Shown: positions 17,008-26,272 of the stretch, one piece after another | Position numbering within the stretch: the stretch's first letter is position 1 | How the letters are laid out: every line of letters starts with the position of its first letter | Source of the DNA: an uncultured Collinsella sp. | Lineage (GTDB): Bacteria > Actinomycetota > Coriobacteriia > Coriobacteriales > Coriobacteriaceae | Assembly: GCA_959018755.1 (NCBI GenBank) | Contig: CAUEMA010000003.1 | Coordinates: forward strand, 124,001-188,000 | DNA: 64,000 nucleotides | Direction of reading: 5' to 3' | Made by a program: the position numbers and the translations under genes | Notes under the pieces: model-generated | Database searches by the model: none | The model's input: the letters and a program-made list of their open reading frames with translations, nothing else | What the model was told of the DNA's origin: nothing

Positions 17008-17075
17008 TTCCGCTTGGAAGAGGGCTTTTACCCCTTAAAATTGTCCGAAAGTGACAACGACGCAGGAGGTCCGGT

Positions 17076-19904
17076 ATGCCTGCCAGCAAGAAAGAGGCAA
17101 AAGAGTTCGTCAAGCGGTGGCAGAAGCGCCTTGCCGCCATCCCCGCGGGCTCCAACAACGAGCAGCAGGACACGCAAAAGTTCTGGGTAGATCTGCTCAT
17201 CAACGTCCTGGGCATCCCGTCCAACACCATAGACAGCTTCGTCGACTTCGAGCGGAAGGTGAGAGGCCGCCGCATCGACGTGTTCGTCTCCGACCACAAC
17301 TTCCTGTGCGAGCAGAAGTCGTGGGGTATCGACCTCGACAAGCCCGAGCCCAGAAACGGCGGCATGGAGACGCCGCTCCAGCAGGCCATGTGGTACGCGC
17401 GGCACCTGCCGTACTCCGAGCGCCCCCGCTGGGTGATGACGTGCAACTTCGGGACCTTTCGCCTTTACGACCTCGACAACGAGCGGCCCGAGGATACCGT
17501 GCAGGAGTTCTCCCTCGAAGAGCTCCCGGACAGCCTGTATCTTCTGTCCTTCCTGACCTCCAACGAGACGAGCCGTCTGCACAAGGAGCAGCAGCTTTCC
17601 ATCGAGGCTGGGGCCTACGTCTCCAGGCTCTACGATGCCCTCGCCAAGCAGTACCACCACATTGAGGAGAAGGACGAGCGGGCGCAAGAGGAGCAGCGCT
17701 CCCTCAACGTGCTCATCACCCGAATCATCTTCCTGCTCTACGCCGAGGACGCCGACCTCCTGCAATCGCACCAGGCGTTCGGCAGGTACTGCGAGGGAGA
17801 CCCCGCGAAGCTCCGCCGAAAACTGGTCGATTTGTTTGAGACGATCGACACGCCCCTAGAGCAGAGGGATGAGTACATGGACGAGGACCTCGCGGCCTTC
17901 CCCTACGTGAACGGCGGTCTGTTCGCCGACTCCTCCATCATCGTCCCGCAGATGACCTCGGAGATCCTCGAGGCCATCGCTGACGCGTCCCAGGACTTCG
18001 ACTGGCGCGAGATCTCGGGCGTCATCTTCGGCGGCGTGTTCGAGGGCACGCTGAACCCCGAGACGCGCCACGCCGGGGGCATGCACTACACGAGCGTCGA
18101 GAATATCGAGCGCTGCCTCAGGCCGCTCTTCCTCGACGAGCTGTGGGATGAACTGCACGAGGCCGAGGGCGAGAGGACGGCTGCCAAGCGCAAGCAGGCC
18201 CTGGCGAGGCTGCACGACAAGGTGGCCTCCATCACCATCGGTGACCCCGCGTGCGGCTCGGGCAACTTCCTTACCGAGGCGTACCGGCAGCTGCGTACCA
18301 TCGAGAACCGAATCATCGAGGACGAGCTCAGCGAGGAGACCGGCAACGCGGGGCAGACGGCCCTCGTCGTTGCGCAGGACAGCCCTGTCCGCGTGTCCCT
18401 GGACCAGCTGTACGGCATCGAGATAAACGACTTCGCCGTCTCGGTCGCTAAGACCGCCCTTTGGATCACCGAGGAGCAGATGCTCCGAAAGACGCAGGAG
18501 ATATACGTCGGTTATGACTTCGACTTCCTGCCGCTCAGGAGCCTCAGCAACCTCCATGAGGGCAACGCCCTCAAGACCGATTGGTCCGAGGTGTTCCCCG
18601 ATGACCTCACGTACCTCGTGGGCAATCCGCCCTTCCTTGGGGCCCGCAACCAGTCCAAGGAGCAGAAGGCCGAACTCCTTGAGGTCTTCGACGGCGCGAA
18701 GAACGCGGGCAACATCGACTACTGCGGGGCCTGGTACATGAAGGCCGCGAGGTTCACGCAAGGGAAGCGCACGCGCTGCGCCCTGGTCTCGACCAACTCG
18801 ATATGTCAGGGCGAGCAGGTCGCCAACCTCTGGAAACCCCTGCACGACCTGGGTATCCACATCGACTTCGCGCACAACACGTTCAGGTGGGACAACGAGG
18901 CTGCGGACAAGGCACACGTGTTCTGTGTCATCGTCGGGTTCTCCCGCGAGTCGGGGACCAAGACGCTCTTCTACCACGCGACCCCGGACAGCGACGAAGA
19001 ACAGATTCCCACGGCTCGAATCAATGCGTATCTGAAAGACGCCCCTGATGTATTCATCTACAGCCGCAGCAAGCCTATTTGTGATGTTCCGGAAATGGGC
19101 ATCGGAAATAAACCTATTGATGGGGGATTCTACCTGTTTACCGATGAGGAGAAAGACGATTTTCTGAAGAAAGAGCCAAAGGCCGAAGGCTTCTTCCATC
19201 CATGGCTTGGATCAAAAGAGTTCATTCATGGCTATCATCGCTGGTGCCTGTGGCTTGGGGAGGCAACCTTCTCAGATTTAAAGCAGCTTCCTGAGTGCAG
19301 AAAGAGAGTAGAACAGGTTCGTGAATACAGGCTTGCAAGTAAAAGCGCTGGAACCCGAAAAATAGCAGATAAGCCAACGAGATTTCACGTTGAGAACATG
19401 CCCGAGGGAAGTTCCATCATCATCCCAGAGGTGTCTTCAAGCAGACGGAAACGTGTTCCAATGGGCTTTGTTGGTCCAGAGATATTTTGCAGCAACAAGG
19501 TTAGATTGATACCTAATGCTTCTCTCTATCACTATGGCATTCTGCAATCTCAATTCCATAATGCATGGGTTAGGATCGTAACCGGAAGATTGAAGGACGA
19601 TTACCAGTATTCGGCCAATATTGATTACAACAACTTCGTTTGGCCCGAGCCCACGGAATCCCAACGCGAGGAAGTCGAGCGTTGCGCCCAAGCCGTGCTC
19701 GACGCCCGGGATGCCCAAGAAGGTGCGACGCTCGCGGACATGTACGATCCCAAGAACGAGACGTTCTTCCCCGAGCTGATGACAGCGCACAAGGCGCTCG
19801 ACGCCGCCGTCGAAGCCGCCTACGGCGTCGACTTCGGCGGGGACGAGGAGAAGATAGTCGCCCATCTTTTCAACCTGTACGCCAAGAAGGTCGGTGAACT
19901 ATAG
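17076..19904 (+). CDS. Type IIL (MmeI-like) restriction-modification enzyme
   Basis: A 942-residue single-chain enzyme that methylates adenine on one strand of its site and cuts DNA without the mark. Order: N-terminal PD-(D/E)XK nuclease (RRIDVFVSDHNFLCEQKSWG at about 67-87, giving D...EQK), helical spacer, adenine methyltransferase with motif I DPACGSGNF near 391 and motif IV NPPF near 514, then target-recognition domain and C-terminal helices. AGGAGG precedes the ATG. Its TAG stop overlaps the next GTG by one base, so the two genes form a tight operon. The recognition region (about 19000-19635) is clearly more AT-rich than the sequence on both sides, a sign of domain exchange. Confidence 0.9.
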   Translation: MPASKKEAKEFVKRWQKRLAAIPAGSNNEQQDTQKFWVDLLINVLGIPSNTIDSFVDFERKVRGRRIDVFVSDHNFLCEQKSWGIDLDKPEPRNGGMETPLQQAMWYARHLPYSERPRWVMTCNFGTFRLYDLDNERPEDTVQEFSLEELPDSLYLLSFLTSNETSRLHKEQQLSIEAGAYVSRLYDALAKQYHHIEEKDERAQEEQRSLNVLITRIIFLLYAEDADLLQSHQAFGRYCEGDPAKLRRKLVDLFETIDTPLEQRDEYMDEDLAAFPYVNGGLFADSSIIVPQMTSEILEAIADASQDFDWREISGVIFGGVFEGTLNPETRHAGGMHYTSVENIERCLRPLFLDELWDELHEAEGERTAAKRKQALARLHDKVASITIGDPACGSGNFLTEAYRQLRTIENRIIEDELSEETGNAGQTALVVAQDSPVRVSLDQLYGIEINDFAVSVAKTALWITEEQMLRKTQEIYVGYDFDFLPLRSLSNLHEGNALKTDWSEVFPDDLTYLVGNPPFLGARNQSKEQKAELLEVFDGAKNAGNIDYCGAWYMKAARFTQGKRTRCALVSTNSICQGEQVANLWKPLHDLGIHIDFAHNTFRWDNEAADKAHVFCVIVGFSRESGTKTLFYHATPDSDEEQIPTARINAYLKDAPDVFIYSRSKPICDVPEMGIGNKPIDGGFYLFTDEEKDDFLKKEPKAEGFFHPWLGSKEFIHGYHRWCLWLGEATFSDLKQLPECRKRVEQVREYRLASKSAGTRKIADKPTRFHVENMPEGSSIIIPEVSSSRRKRVPMGFVGPEIFCSNKVRLIPNASLYHYGILQSQFHNAWVRIVTGRLKDDYQYSANIDYNNFVWPEPTESQREEVERCAQAVLDARDAQEGATLADMYDPKNETFFPELMTAHKALDAAVEAAYGVDFGGDEEKIVAHLFNLYAKKVGEL

Positions 19905-21673
19905 TGCCCAACTCTATCTACAATCCCATATCGCTGGAGGTCGGTAACATCCTGAAGGATGTCCAGACGGGCAAGATTGGCCTGCCTGATCTGCAACGGC
20001 CTTTCGTGTGGGGCAATGAAAAGGTTCGCGATCTGCTTGATTCCATGCTTCGCGGATACCCTATCGGCTATGTGATGCTGTGGGACTCTCCGAGCGATGA
20101 TGCGGGCAAGAAGTCTGCCATAGGTTCGAACCAAAAGGTGTATGCCGTCCCCAAGTCCCTTGTCATCGACGGACAGCAGAGGCTCACTGCCCTCTTGAGC
20201 TCTCTGTACGGCGTGTCCGTGCGAGACAAGAACTTCAGGGAGCGAACGGTGAAGATCGCCTACGACCCCATCGCACGCTCATTCAAGAATGCCGATGCCT
20301 CGACCGAGAAGGATTCGCGCTATGTGCCTGACGTATCCGAGGCCTTCGCGGCGAACCACGACAACAAGCTGAGCGCCTATCGCAGGGCGTTCATCAAGCG
20401 CCTTAACGAGGCGAATGCCAAAAAGGGCGAACCCGAACTCGACGATGGCGGCGAGGATGCCGTCGAGAGTGGGCTCAACGCATTGCTCGGGCTTGAGCGT
20501 TATCTTCTGCCGACGCTGGAGATTTCCGAATCGGCTGACGAGGAGACCGTATCGGACATCTTCGTGCGTGTGAACTCGCAAGGGCAGGCGCTTAAGCAGG
20601 ATGACTTCATCATGACCCTGCTTTCGGTCTACGAACCTGCCATGAGGGAGCGCATAGAGGAGTTCTGCGCCATGAGCCATGCGCCCGCAAAGGGCACCTC
20701 GTACAACCCGCTCATGACCGTCTCGCCGACGCATATCATTCGCGCCACGGTGGGCGTGGGGTTCAAGAGGGGTCGCCTGCGTTATGCCTACCAGATTCTT
20801 CGCGGTCGAGATCTCAAGACAAAGGAAACGACGCCCGAGACGAGGGCCGAGAACTTTGCCACGTTCGGTCGCGCCCTCGATCTCGTGCTTGACTTGAACA
20901 ACTGGCACGCCTTCATCAACACGCTGGCGGAGGCGGGCTACGTCTGCTCCGACCAGGTGGGGTCGGGCAACGCGCTCATGTTCTGCTATGCGTTCTACCT
21001 TATCGGGCGCTATGAGTTCGACATGGAGCCGTTGGCTGTGCGCGGGCTCGTGCGGCGCTGGTATTTCGCCGTAGCCATAACGGGGCTCTATGTGGGGTCC
21101 TTCGAATCCGAGTTCGAGCAGCAGCTTAACGACGTCTCGCGCCTTGATACTGCCGACGAGTTCCGGGCGTACTTCGACCGTAGGCTCGCCGCCATCATGA
21201 CGGACGATTATTTCTCCATTTCGCTGCCCAGCTCCCTCGATGCAAACGAGGCGACGGGTCCGACCTGGTGGGGCTTCGTCGCGGCTCAGGTTGTGCTCGG
21301 TGCCAAGGCGCTGTTCAGCACGGCCCCGCTGTCCCAGCTCCTGCTCATGGGCTCGTCGGGCTCGAAGAAGGCGCTGGACAAGCACCACCTGTTCCCGGAC
21401 AACTACCTGAAGTCCAGGGGCTACCTCTCGCAGCGTAGCAACAGGGGCAACTTCACCCTCGTGGACTACCAGAACAACATCTACATCTCGGACGACGCCC
21501 CGAGCGAGTACGTCAGGAAGTACCGCGACTCGCTGGGGGAGGACGAGTACCGCCGCAACTGCGAGGAGCATGCCCTGCCCATAGGGTTCGAGGACCTCGA
21601 TTACGAGGAGTTCCTCGGCAGGCGCAGGCGTCTCATGGGCGAGCTGGTGAAGAGGGCGTACGAGCAGTTGTAG
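19904..21673 (+). CDS. GmrSD-like DUF262/DUF1524 nuclease (type IV restriction)
   Basis: A 589-residue protein. The N-terminal DUF262 domain has the ParB/Srx-like nucleotide-handling motif SLVIDGQQRLTAL at about 87-99 and QRPFVWGNEKVRDLLDSML earlier. The C-terminal part carries an HNH/DUF1524-type motif KHHLFPDNY near 491 and RGNFTLVDYQNN. This is the GmrS+GmrD fusion layout of type IV enzymes that cut DNA with modified cytosines, but the substrate here is not known. The start GTG at 19904 overlaps the upstream stop, so it is co-translated with the type IIL enzyme. Together they would guard against unmodified and modified phage DNA. Confidence 0.85.
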   Translation: MPNSIYNPISLEVGNILKDVQTGKIGLPDLQRPFVWGNEKVRDLLDSMLRGYPIGYVMLWDSPSDDAGKKSAIGSNQKVYAVPKSLVIDGQQRLTALLSSLYGVSVRDKNFRERTVKIAYDPIARSFKNADASTEKDSRYVPDVSEAFAANHDNKLSAYRRAFIKRLNEANAKKGEPELDDGGEDAVESGLNALLGLERYLLPTLEISESADEETVSDIFVRVNSQGQALKQDDFIMTLLSVYEPAMRERIEEFCAMSHAPAKGTSYNPLMTVSPTHIIRATVGVGFKRGRLRYAYQILRGRDLKTKETTPETRAENFATFGRALDLVLDLNNWHAFINTLAEAGYVCSDQVGSGNALMFCYAFYLIGRYEFDMEPLAVRGLVRRWYFAVAITGLYVGSFESEFEQQLNDVSRLDTADEFRAYFDRRLAAIMTDDYFSISLPSSLDANEATGPTWWGFVAAQVVLGAKALFSTAPLSQLLLMGSSGSKKALDKHHLFPDNYLKSRGYLSQRSNRGNFTLVDYQNNIYISDDAPSEYVRKYRDSLGEDEYRRNCEEHALPIGFEDLDYEEFLGRRRRLMGELVKRAYEQL

Positions 21674-22117
21674 GCTCGCGCCATGGACCCGCCCCTGAGG
21701 GTCGAGGCGTAGCAATCGGCCTTGCGGCCGATGGGTCCCGCTCATGGGCGGGACCCCCGCGACGCACGGCGTCGCTCTCGCTGCGGCTCCCTGGCAACGC
21801 TCCCCATGGGTCGCGTTTCGTCCGCCTCCGCTCACGCCGGCCCCGCCCGCCGAACGGCTGCGCTCGATGGCTTCCGGAAGTCGCCATCGCTCCGCCGTGG
21901 TCGCCGGGCGGGGCCTCTCGCGCCGGGTCGCCGAGCGCCGTCGTGCGACGCTCCCCAGGGTCGTGTCTCCTCGGCGTCGGCTCAGCCGGCGCTCACCCGC
22001 CCGGGCTCGCGTTGCCCCTGGCAAGTGGCTCGCTCCGTGCGGGCAAGATATGGATTCCGTTGCACGGAATCATCTTGCCGCCTACGGCGGGGGCGAACCG
22101 CTCCGAAGTCGCTCTCG
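21674..22117. other. Gene-free GC-rich region with oriT candidate hairpins
   Basis: No credible gene. One hairpin (21733-21756, GGGTCCCGC/GCGGGACCC) lies 60 bp after the nuclease stop, without a T-run. A more striking one at 22042-22079 has arms GGCAAGAT/ATCTTGCC and GATTCCGT/ACGGAATC with a TGC loop and a 3-nt bulge on one side. It lies next to the mobilization operon, so it is my candidate for the transfer origin. The nick site is not identified. Confidence 0.4.
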
Positions 22118-22153
22118 CCAAAAGGGGCCGGGACGCCTGTTGCGTCCCGGCCC
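22118..22153 (-). terminator. Terminator of the mobilization operon
   Basis: An 11-bp stem, GGGCCGGGACG (22125-22135) with CGTCCCGGCCC (22143-22153). Read on the minus strand it is followed by CCTTTTGG. It begins 7 bp after the relaxase stop. Confidence 0.82.
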
Positions 22154-22159
22154 AAATGC

Positions 22160-23098
22160 TCAGTCCCCTCGCCCGTTCTGGTTCTCGAGCGCCTTGCGCT
22201 CAAGCTCCCAGAACGCCCTCATCGCCGTCGCTATCCCGCGCAGCGTGAAGCGGACGGCGAGGCCGGTCGAGTAGTCGACTGCGAAGCCGAGCCTGCCGCC
22301 GTTGACCTTCCGCACAGCCCCGAGGGCCTTCGAGAAGAACCGGTACTGGAGGCTCCCGCCCTTCGACCTGGCGAGCTCGATGCCGTCCCGCCTGAGCCGC
22401 CGCTCAAGCTCGCCCATCCGGTCGGGGCAGTCGCGCATGCGACCGACCTCCTCGATCCGGCGGGCGACCGCGACGCGGATGCGGGCGTTCTCCGAGCGCT
22501 CGGCCTGCCCCTTTCGGGCCATGTCGCGCTCTTCCGTGCCGGGTTGCCTCGCGTGGACGCGCGAGTTGGCCTTGCCGCGCTCAAGCTGCCTGAGGCCGTA
22601 CCTCTCGTCCAGGGTACGGACGGTCTTCACGCGTGATGCTGCCGCCTTTCGGGCGGGGCCCTCGTCGAGCCTTCGGCCGGTTTCCAGATCACTGCGGTTG
22701 ATGCCGAGGTGCACGGCGTAGCGGTCGGTGGCGTCCGCGCGGCAGCGCTCGCGGTGCAGCACCATCACGACTTCCTGGTTGGGGTAGCGCTCGGCCACGT
22801 ACTCCCTCGCATAGCGCATGCACAGCTCCGGCGTCATCTTCCCGCCGTTGAGGTCGCACTCGTCTGGGAGGAACCCGAGTATCTGGTGCTGCATGTAGGT
22901 ACACTTGGCACCGGCCTTGCCGGGCCTGTCGTGACCCATGGCCGCCCTCGTGTCTGCCATCTCCTGAAACCAGCGGTCATCGTCGATGATGTTCTGCGTG
23001 CCGTGGGCGAGCGCCTTGTCGCGGTCCCAGGAGAGGTAATCCCTGAGTCTCGCGAGGTGCCTCTCGCTGCAGACGCTCGTCTGCTTTATCGCCGTCAT
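22160..23098 (-). CDS. Relaxase/mobilization nuclease (MOBP-like)
   Basis: A 312-residue protein, predicted to nick oriT and lead DNA transfer. Tyr21 is a possible nucleophile; YMQHQILGFLPDE (68-80) resembles the relaxase motif around H-x-x-Q-S-F; VVMVLHRER (His115) and DRYAVHLGINRSD (His130, Asn134) resemble motif III, where the usual H-x-H is here reduced to one His. The C-terminal third is rich in Arg and Glu. GGGAGG lies before the ATG; the coupling protein gene ends 10 bp upstream. The assignment rests on motifs and on neighbours mobC and virD4; the subfamily is uncertain. Confidence 0.75.
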   Translation of the reverse strand: MTAIKQTSVCSERHLARLRDYLSWDRDKALAHGTQNIIDDDRWFQEMADTRAAMGHDRPGKAGAKCTYMQHQILGFLPDECDLNGGKMTPELCMRYAREYVAERYPNQEVVMVLHRERCRADATDRYAVHLGINRSDLETGRRLDEGPARKAAASRVKTVRTLDERYGLRQLERGKANSRVHARQPGTEERDMARKGQAERSENARIRVAVARRIEEVGRMRDCPDRMGELERRLRRDGIELARSKGGSLQYRFFSKALGAVRKVNGGRLGFAVDYSTGLAVRFTLRGIATAMRAFWELERKALENQNGRGD

Positions 23099-23108
23099 GG
23101 TCGCCTCC

Positions 23109-25031
23109 CTAGTCGAGCGAGAGCCCGCTGAATTTGCCGCCCGGCTTGCTCCCGTTCTTCTTCTCCGGCTCGGGCCACTTTGGGCACCAGGTCGAGGCCT
23201 CCTCGCGCATCTTCCTGGCAGCTGACTCGTCGAGGCGGCGCTGGTAGGCGCGACGGCTCTCCGCCTCGTGCTCGGGGGTCCCGAGGTCGAAGTGCTCTCT
23301 TGTGGGCGTGTTGGTGCAGTCGGTGACGGGGGAGCGGAAGACCCCGGCTCGGCACGCGGGCATCCCGTTGTCGGCGTGCTTCACGACTACGATTCCATCC
23401 CTGTCCGGAGCCATGCCGCGCCAGTCCCAGGGGTGTATGACGTCGTCGGCGCTCTCGCTGTAGGACGTCGAGGATGACGTGCCCGACGCGGCCCTGCCGT
23501 TGCTCGTGCCCTGCGTGTGGCGCGTGGTCTTGCCGATGAGCTCGGTGAAGTACCGGCGGTCCTCCTCCTCGGCGAGCTTCATCGCAATCTTGACCCCGCA
23601 GTTCGCGAGGATCTTCCTGCGGCCGTCTCTCTCGCCATACTTGTTGAGCTGGGATACGTCCTGCGTCGCTCCGACCCAGAACGTTCCGCACCCGCGCCCG
23701 AGACTGAGGAGGGCGGGCAGGCACTCGACGCGGGGCAGGTTGCCCCACTCGTCGCCGAGTATCTGCACGGGGCGGGGGAGCCTGCCGCCGTTCACGTCCG
23801 CGACCGCCTGGACCGAAGCCCAGAGCTGCGAGAGGAACATCGCCGCGATGCAGTTGTAGGGGGAGCCCTCGTCGAACACGTGAAGGAAGACGGCGCTCTT
23901 CTCCGTGAGTACCGTGTGCGGGTCGATGTCGGAGCCGGAGGTCATCCAGGCGACCGGGGCGGAGGAGAACGGGCGCAGGGCGACCTTGAGCGTCGAGAGG
24001 ATGCTCCTGAGCTCGTTGCCGCCCGAGGAGACGAACTGCGACGCCCTGCCCTTGGCGGGGTGGCCGCTCGGCAGAGCGCGGAAGACGGCCTTCAGGGGCT
24101 CGGACGGGTCGTCTCCCTCGGCCTCGGTGCCGCGGTCCAGGACCTCGCAGACGGTCGCGAGGTGCTTTGATTCCTCGGGACACTCGTCGGACATGGAGAC
24201 CAGCAGGACCAGGGCCGAGAGCAGGCCCCTGGCCGAGGCGGTCCAGTGCGAGCCCTTGTCTTTCTCGTCGTCCTGCACCACGAGCTCCGCGATGGCGTCC
24301 GCCGCCTGCTCGGCCTCCTGATCGCGTCCCTCGGCATGGAGGTCGAGCACCTGCTTGAGCGGGTTGAACCTCTGTCCCCTATAGGGGTGCTGCGTGTCGA
24401 GAAGCAGGACGCGATAGCCGCGACGGGCCAGCTCGTCGCCCGTGAGTTCTATGAGCTCGTTTTTCACGTCGGAGACGATTAGGGTCGCGGGCTCGGATCC
24501 GTTGGAAGCGCCGCCGTAGCTGAGCAGGTCGATTGAGGGGAGATAGAGGAAGCGACTCTTACCTGACCCGGTGGCCCCTGACACGAAGGCCATCTTCTTG
24601 GGCTCGTAGAGATAGCAGGGTTTGCCGTGATACTTGGTGAACCCATAGACGAACCCACGTGACGAGGGATTCGTCGAGCCGTCCCAGGTCATGGACCCTT
24701 TTATGACCTCGCGACCCGTCTTGACGTGGGCGTCGCCGAGTACGCCGCCGTCCTCGGCCCTCGCGTTGAGGGTGGTCGAGTAGGCGATGAGAGCGCAGAT
24801 GCAAAAGGCGAGTAGGAAGGTCAGCAGGGTTCCGAGCGGGCAAGCAGTGAACGCACCCGTGAGCCACCAGCCGAGGACGGTATCCACGCCGAACGACGAC
24901 GGAATCGCAGCCGCGCCTAACGGTGTCCCGGAGACGAAATCGTCGACGGGGACGGCGAGGACGGGGCATGCGATGATCGCTAGGAGAAGAGATGATATGA
25001 GCGCTGTGGGCATCTTGGTTTTCATGATCAT
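23109..25031 (-). CDS. VirD4/TraG-like type IV coupling protein
   Basis: A 640-residue membrane ATPase. Coupling proteins hand the relaxase-DNA complex to the secretion channel. Two N-terminal membrane segments (about 8-28 and 57-82) precede the T4SS DNA-transfer ATPase domain with Walker A GATGSGKS near 152 and Walker B RPVQILGDEWGN. DAHVKTGREVIKGSM and TLIVSDVKNEL are typical. The start overlaps the mobC stop by 4 nt (ATGA). The element lacks the other secretion genes, so the protein would dock on a helper's channel. Confidence 0.92.
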   Translation of the reverse strand: MIMKTKMPTALISSLLLAIIACPVLAVPVDDFVSGTPLGAAAIPSSFGVDTVLGWWLTGAFTACPLGTLLTFLLAFCICALIAYSTTLNARAEDGGVLGDAHVKTGREVIKGSMTWDGSTNPSSRGFVYGFTKYHGKPCYLYEPKKMAFVSGATGSGKSRFLYLPSIDLLSYGGASNGSEPATLIVSDVKNELIELTGDELARRGYRVLLLDTQHPYRGQRFNPLKQVLDLHAEGRDQEAEQAADAIAELVVQDDEKDKGSHWTASARGLLSALVLLVSMSDECPEESKHLATVCEVLDRGTEAEGDDPSEPLKAVFRALPSGHPAKGRASQFVSSGGNELRSILSTLKVALRPFSSAPVAWMTSGSDIDPHTVLTEKSAVFLHVFDEGSPYNCIAAMFLSQLWASVQAVADVNGGRLPRPVQILGDEWGNLPRVECLPALLSLGRGCGTFWVGATQDVSQLNKYGERDGRRKILANCGVKIAMKLAEEEDRRYFTELIGKTTRHTQGTSNGRAASGTSSSTSYSESADDVIHPWDWRGMAPDRDGIVVVKHADNGMPACRAGVFRSPVTDCTNTPTREHFDLGTPEHEAESRRAYQRRLDESAARKMREEASTWCPKWPEPEKKNGSKPGGKFSGLSLD

Positions 25032-25372
25032 TCTCGATTCTTGGAGATGAGGTTCGATAGCTGCGAGGCCGTGCTCGATACCAGACGGACGGCCTCCGCG
25101 AGCTGTTGGGCCGTCTGCGTATCCACGCCATAGGCGTTTGCGGTGCGGACGGCCTGGCTGAGGTTTCCGCCCTGCTTCTTCATCTGATGAAGAAGCTGCC
25201 GCAGCGTCGCCTCGTCGGCGATCCTGACGGGCTTCTCACCGATGAGGAGGGCGGCTTCGCGCATGAACGTCGATGGGGCCATACCAAAAGAGGAGGAGCG
25301 CACCGTGATGGCGGCACGCTCCTCCTCGGTCATGCGGACGTTTATATGCGCGGTCTTGGCTTTGCCACGCAT
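25028..25372 (-). CDS. mobC: MobC-like relaxosome accessory protein
   Basis: A 114-residue protein with a ribbon-helix-helix start (HINVRMTEEERAAI) and the MobC pattern GMAPSTFMREAALL followed by MKKQGGNLSQAVRTAN, matching the G-N-N-L-N-Q box of the family. It binds oriT DNA and helps the relaxase. It overlaps the coupling protein gene by 4 nt and lies 3 bp after the ATPase gene. Confidence 0.87.
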   Translation of the reverse strand: MRGKAKTAHINVRMTEEERAAITVRSSSFGMAPSTFMREAALLIGEKPVRIADEATLRQLLHQMKKQGGNLSQAVRTANAYGVDTQTAQQLAEAVRLVSSTASQLSNLISKNRE

Positions 25373-25375
25373 GGG

Positions 25376-26272
25376 CTAGCCCCTGTCGTGGAAGGTGGCG
25401 CGCGCACCGTCGAAGTCGAGTCGGGACTCGCCCAGCGTGCCGTAGCGGTTCTTGAGGGCGACGAGCTTGAGGGGCGTGCCGGTTGCGGGAGACTCGTAGG
25501 GCCACTCGGGCTTGTCATTGTCATCGGCGAGGTAGAGCACCGAGTCAAAGCCGTACTCGACAGCGGAGGAACCACCGAACATGGCGAGGTTGGGCCTGGC
25601 CGACTTCCCGGAATCGTAGGACTTGCGAGTGGTCGAGCTCAGTGCGATGACGGGAGAGCCATAGAGGTTCGAGATTTCGCGGAGGCCCTTCACGCATGCT
25701 GTGATAGCCAATCGCTCGTCGATGAACTGCTGGTCCGCTGTGACGCCGCAGGCGAGGAGCTGGAGGTAGTCAATGAAGACGATGGGGACCTCGCCACGCT
25801 CGCGTGTTACCAGCCCGACGAGGTTGGAGAGCTCCACGGTGTTGAGCGGGCCGGTGATGCAGAGATTGGGGGCGATCTGGGTGCGATATTTGTCGAGTGC
25901 AGCCTCGAAAGTCGTGTGCTTAGGGTGATTCTGGGTCGCGCAGCTGGAGACCTCGGACAACGCGACTTTGCCGTCGCTGAGGCGCGCCAGACTCTTCTCG
26001 ATCAGCTTGTGCGCGGGAAGCTCGGCGGAAACGTAGATTACCGGGTGCCCGTCTGCCGCGAGCTTGTCGGCCTCCTGGAGTGCCAGTGTCGTCTTGCCCT
26101 TGCCCGGGGCGGTCCCGATTGCGTAGTTGAGCCCGGGGTAGACACCGCCGAGGATGCTGTTGAGTGCGTCGAGCCCGAAGGAGGCGATGGGCTTGTCTTC
26201 CTGAAGGGCGTGGACGTGCTCGTCGAGCACATCAAGCTCGAAGACGAGGGGATTGACGTTCGGGCGCTGCAT
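25376..26272 (-). CDS. DnaB-like RecA-fold ATPase
   Basis: A 298-residue protein with only the DnaB helicase C-terminal domain: Walker A GTAPGKGKTTLALQ near 53-66, Walker B VPIVFIDYLQLL near 161-172, and the DnaB-type IALSSTTRKSYDSG and ALKNRYGTLGE. The N-terminal primase-binding domain is missing, so it is either a loader or an element-specific helicase used during plasmid-like replication after excision. Its start overlaps the stop of the small DNA-binding gene by one base. Confidence 0.82.
   Translation of the reverse strand: MQRPNVNPLVFELDVLDEHVHALQEDKPIASFGLDALNSILGGVYPGLNYAIGTAPGKGKTTLALQEADKLAADGHPVIYVSAELPAHKLIEKSLARLSDGKVALSEVSSCATQNHPKHTTFEAALDKYRTQIAPNLCITGPLNTVELSNLVGLVTRERGEVPIVFIDYLQLLACGVTADQQFIDERLAITACVKGLREISNLYGSPVIALSSTTRKSYDSGKSARPNLAMFGGSSAVEYGFDSVLYLADDNDKPEWPYESPATGTPLKLVALKNRYGTLGESRLDFDGARATFHDRG

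Noticed and set aside
17076..21673. The restriction pair considered as part of a BREX or DISARM system
   Set aside because: No pglZ, brxC, drmA or other core genes lie beside it; the two proteins are complete stand-alone restriction types.
21722..22636. Open frames across the gap between the GmrSD-like gene and the relaxase
   Set aside because: Their products are Arg/Pro/Ser-rich, they overlap the relaxase 3' end and terminator, and they lack ribosome sites. The region fits a non-coding oriT zone better.
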